This document shows positions 28,160 through 37,600 of a stretch of 64,000 nucleotides of DNA, piece by piece. Made by a program: the position numbers and the translations under genes. A model generated the notes under the pieces. That model saw nothing but the letters and a program-made list of their open reading frames with translations. It was not told the DNA's origin and made no database searches. The stretch comes from Hemerocallis citrina. Taxonomy: Eukaryota; Streptophyta; Magnoliopsida; Asparagales; Asphodelaceae. The stretch is taken from assembly GCA_017893485.1 (NCBI GenBank), contig CM030359.1, forward strand, positions 36,247,810 to 36,311,809, written 5' to 3'. Within the stretch, counting starts at the first letter, position 1. Each line of letters opens with the position of its first letter.

Positions 28160-31100
28160 TCCCCTTCCGTTGTGCACTAGCAATGGTGTGCACTCCATGT
28201 GCACTCGGCCTTTGGACCTTCGTATCGACGATCCGAATCATTCACATTGATCTACACATTTAAATTAGATAAATATGTAAAATCAATCATTTGAAATTCA
28301 TTTGCCCATGTAATGAAGTGTTAAAAAACTGTATGGCCGAATATCGTTCATGTTTTATAATGACATGAAGCATGGGCAAATGAATTTCAAATAACTTGAT
28401 TTTACCTATTTAGACTAATTTGGATGTGTAGATCAATGTGAATGGTTCGGATCATCGATACGAAGGCCCGAAGGCAGAGTGCACACGGAGTGAACACCAT
28501 GGCTAGTGCACAACGAAAGGTGATTATATATATACTAGATTTGCCCGTGGGCACGTGCCTACGGCACGTCTTCGGAACGATACATCATATGAAAGTCTTG
28601 TAAACAGTAAAACAACAATTATGTAGCTCAAGTTTGAATAGTAAAACAATAATTAGTTGTAAATAAAAGTCCATGTTTCCATTAATATATGTTGAAAAAC
28701 AATTATAAAAGGGGGTGTAAAATGACTAAAATCCAACTTCTTAGAATTTTTGAGTATGGAAAATGATGAAATTTAACTGTTGATGAGATATTTGTTATTT
28801 TCAATGTAACATGAGCAATAAAAAATGCATACAAAATCTGAAAATTTACAAACATGAAATCTGAAAATATAAATTTATGAGTAAATAGAAAGAGAATGAG
28901 AGGGAGAAATAAATAAATAAATAAATAAATAAAGGAGTTGTTTTGGGGGGGTTTGAATTTGAGTTTTGGGGAACTTTTGGGCGGGAAATATGTTTTGTGA
29001 TGTTAGATCTGGACCATTGATTTCAACCCTATTGAATGAGAGCCACTTGATAGCTTTCTTTGTGTTTTATTATATAGATATATATATATATACTAGTTCC
29101 AATGATTGATTATTGTGTACTAGTTTATAAGCTATATCAAATATAAAGTAACCTATTCCGAGTATATTTCACAAAAGATAATTTCATGAATAAACTGATT
29201 TGCATATGTGATGCCTGACTGAAGTCACTGAACACACAAGTACAGGGTCAATACTGAGGGAATTGCATTATGACAAGGAGGTTGGCGACATTATGCAAGT
29301 TACACCTAATAACATAAATGCAGGGTCAGCCATGTTTTCAAATTGGCCAAAGGAATTTCTCTTATAGCCTTTTACACCTCATACTACCATATATAAAAAA
29401 CATTTTGACAATTGACCCGGCAATAGAGTCCAAGTGCAGCAATTATGAAATCACTTATTTTGGTGCATCCATATTGGGTTGGGCTAGGTCTGCACTATGT
29501 TTCATGGTGGCTAGATGTTAGGTTCAGGCTAGCTTTCTGGTTAACACAACTCAGAGCAACCAAATTAGAATATTCTAACAGATATGGGGAAGAAACAAAA
29601 AAAAACTCAAATATCAACTCTTCCAAGCTCACTGAGGAATAATCAAGTTGCTCTTTTGTCCATAGAGAAGCGAAACATTTTAAATGCAAAAAAAATCCTT
29701 TCATAGGTTTCTGTTTCATATATTTTCTCCTTTTCCATCTTATTTCATATGTTTTCTTCTTTTCCTCTAAGACTGAGGCGTGAAACTTGAGTTCGCAACC
29801 CAGATTTCTGAAGTAGATGAAGCTACAATGCAATGGCACCATATCCAAATGAAAGTACCGTTTGTCTTTTAGTCGGTCAGATTGATTTACTAAAGCCCAC
29901 CCCCAAAATTTAACTTTTACTAAGATTTGATCTTTGAGAAAATTCCACCATAGCTGATTACAAGAGCCAACATATTTAATCTAATTCCACCAAACCTGAT
30001 TACAAGAGCCAACATATTTAATCTAATTTAGCATCACACAAACAAGATATTAGCCAGGAGAAGCCTGACTAAGAGCATCCAAAGTCGTGATTGTTAAAAA
30101 ATGCATAAATGCATATAGTATTTTGCCTCTTTGCTGCAGTCGTCGAATGGTATTTTATAGCAATTTAATTTAAAATAATAAAAATCTCATATCAAACGAA
30201 ATTTGAAGTTGCATCGGAGGAATTTAATTATTTTTTAATTGATAGACGGAACTTCACTTTGCATCGGAAGAAGAAAAAAAAAACAAAAAAAATGGTCAGA
30301 CGCACCTTCACTTTGCGTCGGAAGAGAAAAAAAAAATCACAAAAAATGGTGGGACGCAACTTCATGTTGTGTCCGACATGTTTTGTATTTTTTTTATTTG
30401 CTTTATTTACTTTTTTTGAGTTTTTTTATTACGGTTTATTAAAAAAAAATTAGGGACGGAAAGTGAAGTTGCGTCGGAGGAATAAAAAATAATTTTTTTT
30501 TGTCGGACGCAAAGTGAAGTTGCGTCCTGCAGAATATGCATTTCTCTCAAATCCACTTTCATATATAGCAATCTACTGTCGCAAAAAATGCAAAAAATGC
30601 ATAAATAACTAACGACTGCAGCGCTTTTTGAGCGGAAATATGCACATTATGCATATTTAGCAAACGACTGTGGATGCTCTAAACCACCCTGATATAACCT
30701 ATATAAAACAAACTAGCATTTAGGCTGAAATTCTACTTAAAAGTTCAACCTACCTACAAATCTCATCATTCGTCAATTTCAGAAAGAGCAAAAACCAACT
30801 TAAACAATAGCAACAGTCCTACATACAATATCTATAAAATTCACGTGCTTTATCAAACATAATAAATATTACTATTATAACTATACAATAATTTATTGTG
30901 CAAAGCATGTGTTATCTTCCCTTGACTAAAAAGTTGATTACATTAAATCGGAGGACAATTCTTACTAGCTGATATAACAACAAATACAGCTACATATCCA
31001 ACCCATTCAAAGCCAACTTAACTGCATTAAAAATTATTTCATGAAAAGGTAAGTTGGATTGTTGATTCATAAAAGGTAAGTTGGGTTGATTAAAGATTCA

Positions 31101-31319
31101 AAAAGATCATTTCACAGGGTCACTAATGTAATACCCCTAATTTTCTTGCAATAAATATACATATACATTGTTATCTATATAAAAAAACACAAAGAAAGCT
31201 ATCAAGTGGCTCTCCTTCAATCCCCCCAAAAATCAAAGGCCCGGATCTAACCTTACAAAACATATTTTCCCCCCAAAAGTTCCCCCAAAACTCAAATTCA
31301 AATCTCCCACCCAAAACAA

Positions 31320-31362
<43 letters not shown>

Positions 31363-31630
31363 TTTTTTCCTCTCTTATTCTCCCTCCCTCTTCTTTTCAA
31401 AAAATTAAGAAAATAAAAATTTTAAGAATTTTAAAATATTAAAAAATTTAAAAATTTAAAAATTTAAAAACTTTAAAAATAATTCAAAAAAATCAAAAAA
31501 ATCATATAATATGTTTTTTGCTCTATGTTTGCTTCTTCAATTAATTTACTGGATATCCAAAATTATTTTATATGATCAAGGTGCACCGTTCCGAGGACGT
31601 GCCGTAGGCACGTGTCAACGGGCAAACCTA

Positions 31631-31695
<65 letters not shown>

Positions 31696-34600
31696 TTGAC
31701 ATTATTATTTTTTCATACACTACACTATTATTTTATGTTAGTTTATTTTAAAAACCTAATATGTTTTCTTTTAAAAGGCCAACTTGTTTTCTTTCAAAAA
31801 GCCCAACACTTTCTTTTTTAAGCCCAATCCAATAGTATTTAGGGCTTAAGTGCAATTTCATAAAGACTAAGGGGTTATGTGCAAAAGTAAGGGACACCTA
31901 AGCTATTCTACACCCTTCCACACACCTCTCCTTCTTTCTTTTTATTTCTTTCTGCAGACAGCTAGCAACTTTCTTTTTCTTCTCTCTTTTTCTATATATT
32001 AACCCCTACTACTCCAATCAATACTACTACTACTCACTACTAATACTACTACTTACTACACTTCTCTCCTTCTCCCTTTTCTCTTTTTACTGCCGACAGC
32101 ACAGCAGCAGCAGTTTTTCTTTCCCTCTCTCTTTTCTATATATTTTCTACTACTTTACTACTTCTTCAACAACTACTACTACCCACTACTTCTTCAACTA
32201 CTACTATTATTACTACTACCACTTCTACTACTACTATTCCTACTACTTAGCTACAACTACTTCACTACTACTTACAACTCCTACTACTACTCTATACCAC
32301 TCTACTACTATTTTTGGATTGGAGCAAGAAGTCAAGAAGACTAAAGGTGCAAGAGGAGAAGTAACAACTTCAAGCTTGCAAACAATCAAAGTGGGTATTC
32401 TTCATACCACATGCGTTATTATTATTATTATTATTTTGTTTGTTATTTGTTTGTTATCTATATTTAAATAATTGTGTAGTAGTTTATTGACATGATTGTG
32501 TAGTAATTTATTTGTAGCAAAAGGAAAATTATTGATAATAGATTATTTTGGTAGATGGTATAGATTGCTTGATGAATTAAATTGATAGCTTGAATTGTTA
32601 TCGGTTGTAATCATTAATAGTAGTGATTAAAAAGTATTAAAGTGCTAGTGGTTATTGTAGTAATTGATAATACATTAAATACAAATGGTTATGTATGCAT
32701 GCTTGGGTGTATGGTTGACATGGCCGGATTAAGGAAACAAAGAAAACGAAAAAGGAACAAAGTAGAAAGGATAGAAAAGATATGTTTGTGTAGATAATTA
32801 CACAATTTTGAAATTAAGTAAATGGGTATTTGGTTGTTCCATGAATACAAGTTCACACTTGTGCTTGCCTAAACATAATATGAAAAAGTAGTTGAGAAAT
32901 ATGTATGAAAGATGTTCATGCAATTGTTGTATGTGTGTATGTGAAATAGGTTGATTACACTAAGGTATTTACCATTAGGTGGATGTGAAGTAGTACATAC
33001 ACATGTGTGCAATATCCTAGTATGGAAACAATTTTTTATAAGCGTGGAATGCGGTGTTAGATGAAATACGTTTATGCATTGGTATGTATATAACCAATGC
33101 ATGCTTATATGCGTACTTGTGAAATGTGGTGCACATAGAGTGCTCTAATTTGGTGCATGTGTGGGTTAACTCTTAGCATGATTGGAGGCTAGGTTGAACC
33201 CTAACTAAATCAAGATGAGACTTGTTGGGATTCAACTAGGTTGAATTCACTTAGAACCTAGTTAGTGAATGAAGTTAATTTAGTTAAGTAACTTGCTGAA
33301 GGGTGAAAGGAGCACAGTTTAATTAACTTAGAAAATAGAAGTCGTGGTAATGAAGCAATTAGAATCGGGTAAGTTGGTGAATTAAGAAATTAATTTAGGA
33401 TAATTGGTAAGGATAGACACTAGTTGGATGTATACTACTCACCTGTCAAGGGGACACGTGCGGCGTCGTCTCGTCTGGGACACGTGCGACGTGGTCTCGA
33501 CTATTAATTTCTGGGATTTAGTGATAAGAATGGGATGCAGACGTAAGTCACAAGTCCTGTCAGAACTTAGGAGACGGACTCTTAAGTTTCCGTCTATGTT
33601 CTGGGTTATCAATACGAACAAGGAACAAGAGTGTAACTCTAAGTCTTTAGGCGGAGTAGGGGTGGCCCTATCGATTCGTTTTATGTTCATGATAACTTTG
33701 GTAGGGACAGGAGTGGAGAAGGACCATGATTCCGGCAGAGCTAATGATCACCGGCCTGATCGGGAGTGGAGAGGGACCACGATCCTGACCGGGAGTGGAG
33801 AAGGACCATGATCTGAACGAACAGGGTGATCACTGCCGTTCAGAGTGGAGAAGGACCACGATCCGACTGCAGGAGCGAAAATAGACAGCATGTGCTGTAG
33901 ATTCTACCAGTCACTAGATGAATGTCAGAAACAGGAAAGAGTACAAGAGTAAGAAGCATGGCGAGGGATTGAACCCTATCATCTGAAGAATACAAACTCG
34001 ATTTGGGAAGTGTAGTATGGGATGCATACGTTTTCAAATCAAGTTTGCATTAAATTAAGAGCATGATGTGCATATAAATTGTGCATTAGAATCTAGATCA
34101 TGGCATACACCGACACTTGTGGTTTGACTTTCACATTATCTCTTCTGCATCAAATATTAATTGTTGAGAATTTTGGAGATTGTGGTTTTCATCCGCGTTG
34201 CGTCAGTTGTATTCAACTGACGTGCCCATAGTTTGCTAATGCAGGATAGCTGATCATGGAGCAGGGAACTCGAGCTGCGGAAAGCAACCAAGTGCAGGAC
34301 ATAGTTTTCTTGTGCAATGTAAGTCTCTAATTTCCTGTAATTTTTCTGTGTTGTGTACTCATTGAAATAAAGATTCGGGATAAGTGTCACGAGCTCCCAG
34401 TGTGTAGAACTCGGGGCACCACAACTAAGATGACAACCCTAGAATTAAAGGTATCCCATCTGGACAAAAAACAAAAAAAATCAAATGAAGAATTTCTCAA
34501 GGTTATCAAGACAGCTATAGAAACACCTTCAGGCAGTTAACAGTCGATCTCCTCCAACCAATAATCAACATGGCTATTTTCTCCTGGGACTTTCCCCCTC

Positions 34601-37600
34601 TAATTCTTCATCAAACATTTTTGGGTTGTTATCATGGACAAGGAAATTTCTCTATTTCAATACCCCCTTGTCTAACTGACATGATAGTCCTTATACACTG
34701 ATTAGCTTTGTTCATTCTTTGTTAGAACTTGATACAAAGTAAATTGGATAAGATGACAAAATTCCGCCACTTTCCTTCTCTCTTTATGGAGTAAAGCTTA
34801 CTTTTTCTCATCTCTCTCTACTGTTCCCCACCTTTATCCAACTTTCATCTACTCTTACAATTCCAACCACCTCAATCCATATTCACTTCCTCTTCCCCAT
34901 GTCAGTCAATCCGCTCTTTCCTCAACTGCTACATCTCCACAATTACTTCCCTTTTGCACCTCATCTACTCAATTTTGTTACTTTTAGGGAAAGAATCAAG
35001 GTTAAGGAAGGATTAATATGAGGTATCTACTCAGAAGGATATTTAGAAATATACCGAATTCAAAAGTAGTCAACATAGCAATGAAGAATCCTCCAATAAT
35101 CTATTTTTAGACAAATTCTTTGGTAGCTGACAGAAGAAACAAACATCTGCGAAAAAATTATACTACTCTCATCTCCACCAAATGATGTAGTGTAAGGTTC
35201 TTCAACAAAAAAATTGAATGTTATACGGATGTTATTTAGATATATTATCTTCTGGGTGGGGAAAAAATATATTAAGAAAACTACATCTTATTCTTCAATC
35301 CTAGTACCTCATCATTTTGTGAAATTGAGCATAAGTTTTTATCTTTGTCCTTCTTTTTTATCTCTGGTTGATAATATTTATTTCACAACTGAAATTTCAA
35401 TTGTGGCAACTGAATGAACACCGATTAATTTAAAGGCAGTAACTATGTTTAAAAGCCTTGATTATTAAGTTTACTGAATGGAAAGGAAAACCAGGACGAT
35501 TCCTAGTAGGTAGGAATCCATTTGTATTTTGTATTCATTAGAGAGTCAGAGACGTAGAACTTGAGAAATCTTTGAGTATTACAATGGCTGATTTCAAAGG
35601 CATACGTGAGCCGCCTCCATAAATCTTTGATAAAGAGAATGTATTGGTCTCATGTTGCACTTGAGCGTTAACTACACTACGTCACTACCACATGGGCATC
35701 TTCATTGCACCAGGATCCTCAAGTATAAGATAAGTGGAAATGGAATATGAATCCATACACTTGTCTATCTACACTACCTTCTCCTTCAGTGTGTATGTTG
35801 CTATGGATGTTATTTCTAAGGGTGCATTTAGCTCTATAAATCAAAGGTTCAATTTGTGAATTTCGATATCTCATATCTAGTTCCATTTTATACTGTAAAG
35901 CTTGGTTTGATAAATGTTTCAAAATGGTAAGCTTCTCTCAAGACTCAGGAGAGATAAGCAAACTGTAAAAATACGGATATCAGTGTTTTTAGGACTGAAT
36001 CTGAAACATCTAATATAACCATCAGTATTAGTAGAAGGGAACAAGTTGCAAGTCCATTATGAAATTTAAAAGAAATGGGTGAGTTCATTTATTCCAAAGC
36101 AATTTTTGAACAGAGACATTTATTTTCTAAAGTGGAACATAATTTTTTAAACTAAGTTTCATGATCTTTACTAAGATTTACAAAACCAAAAACAATCTAG
36201 GTTGCAACGAAAAGAACCATGCAAATTTGAATGGACACTAGGAATATCAACGCCATAAAATGAGGAACCTAGTATCTTGGTCCTATATGGAGTTAAGCAC
36301 TACAGTCAGGTAGTTTATCAGACAAAAGAAAACACCTGCACTCTACATCATTTTCTAAACAACTTTGATAATTCTTGACATCTCACCTTTCCTACAATCC
36401 TCAAAACAATGTCCTGATGTTGTTGTGTGATCTTGCCAACTCCAATCAAAAGCTCTGGCGCCGCTTCTGCCTTCACCTACAAAAAAAATTATCTGCTTGA
36501 GCAATCCAAACATTCGAACACACATGCACACGCACATAAATGCATACATACATATACTTAGTATGCAGAACACAAGTGTATTTCCTCTAGAATTCTTGCT
36601 TCAATAAATATTGAGGGAGGTTCCTAATAACCACTTGCGTAAAGAACTATTAGAAATCATTACAAATATTATTTTCCCCACAATTGACAAAAAATATATT
36701 TAAAAGACCATGTGGATCGCTCATACTATAAAAGAAAATCCACACAAACTCTCTACTTTGAATACATGGAGGCTATATAGTGTGGCATGCTTCTATCGTG
36801 GAGCCATACCCATGCCCAACACATGTAAGACACAGGCACTCTATGGACACTCCTTGGACGCATGTAGGACACTTCTTACATGTATCCTTAATTTTGTCAA
36901 ACATCTTTTTGTTGGACACTTCTTATACACTTTTTGAACACTTCTGTGGACACATAATTAACCATTTCCAAAAACTTTCCGCATTTCTTCCACTACTTAA
37001 AACCTGAACACTTGCAAATGCACTATGGATCCCCACCAATTTGTAAAGGAATAGGAGGTAATTACTACTTTTGAATTGACTATAAGTCTCTTCATTTCAT
37101 TATGAAGTAATATTTTCTAATGTCACTTGCGTAACTTGATGCTTAATTATGATAAACAATGTTTTTTTTAATCATAATTATGATAAACAATGTTATATTA
37201 TGTAATACTGCAGCCGTATCCCTGCCCATGGATCCTACTTTTTACAAGTTTTTCATGTCCTTTGCTCATATTAGTTGACATACGAGTGTCCACACTTCCT
37301 AGCTTAGAGGTGAAGTAAGATATAATTGGAGGAACGTGTAAGTATCTAAGATAATTGGGAGGTATATTAGGGCTCATTTTTAACTTAAGATACCTACAAT
37401 TGCCTAAACCAAATGATAAGATACTAAAAGATAATTTGGGGTATCTAAACTCCAATTATCTATTTGGTTTCTTGCCCCAAGTCCTCCACCCCTCTTCTCT
37501 CTCCCTGTCCCACTTCTATTATCCAATGAATTCATATGTATTATTTGTAAGTTATAAAACAGAGAGGTTTGAAGCCAGACTCATCATAATGTGCAAAGCC

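Larger units (their letters stand above)
31127..34423 (+). mobile_element. Solo LTR of the gag-only element family
   Basis: Starts TGTAATACCCCTAATTTTC and ends GGGGCACCACA, flanked by a perfect 5-bp duplication ACTAA (31122-31126, 34424-34428). Apart from a Helitron nested at 31174-31631 it is colinear with the LTRs at 8286 and 12622. It is more diverged from those two than they are from each other, so it is older. The CACGTG box pair (33448-33490) and a GGAGTGGAGAAGGACCA tandem array (33715-33866) are present. It lies in ECM29 intron 3, antisense. Confidence 0.92.

Noticed and set aside
29495..29848. 117-codon minus-strand frame in ECM29 intron 3
   Set aside because: No match to the next or previous ECM29 block, no splice signals in phase and no recognisable domain.
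33404..33811. 135-codon frame in the solo LTR
   Set aside because: It covers the tandem GGAGTGGAGAAGGACCA array of the LTR and is not conserved as a frame in sister LTRs.
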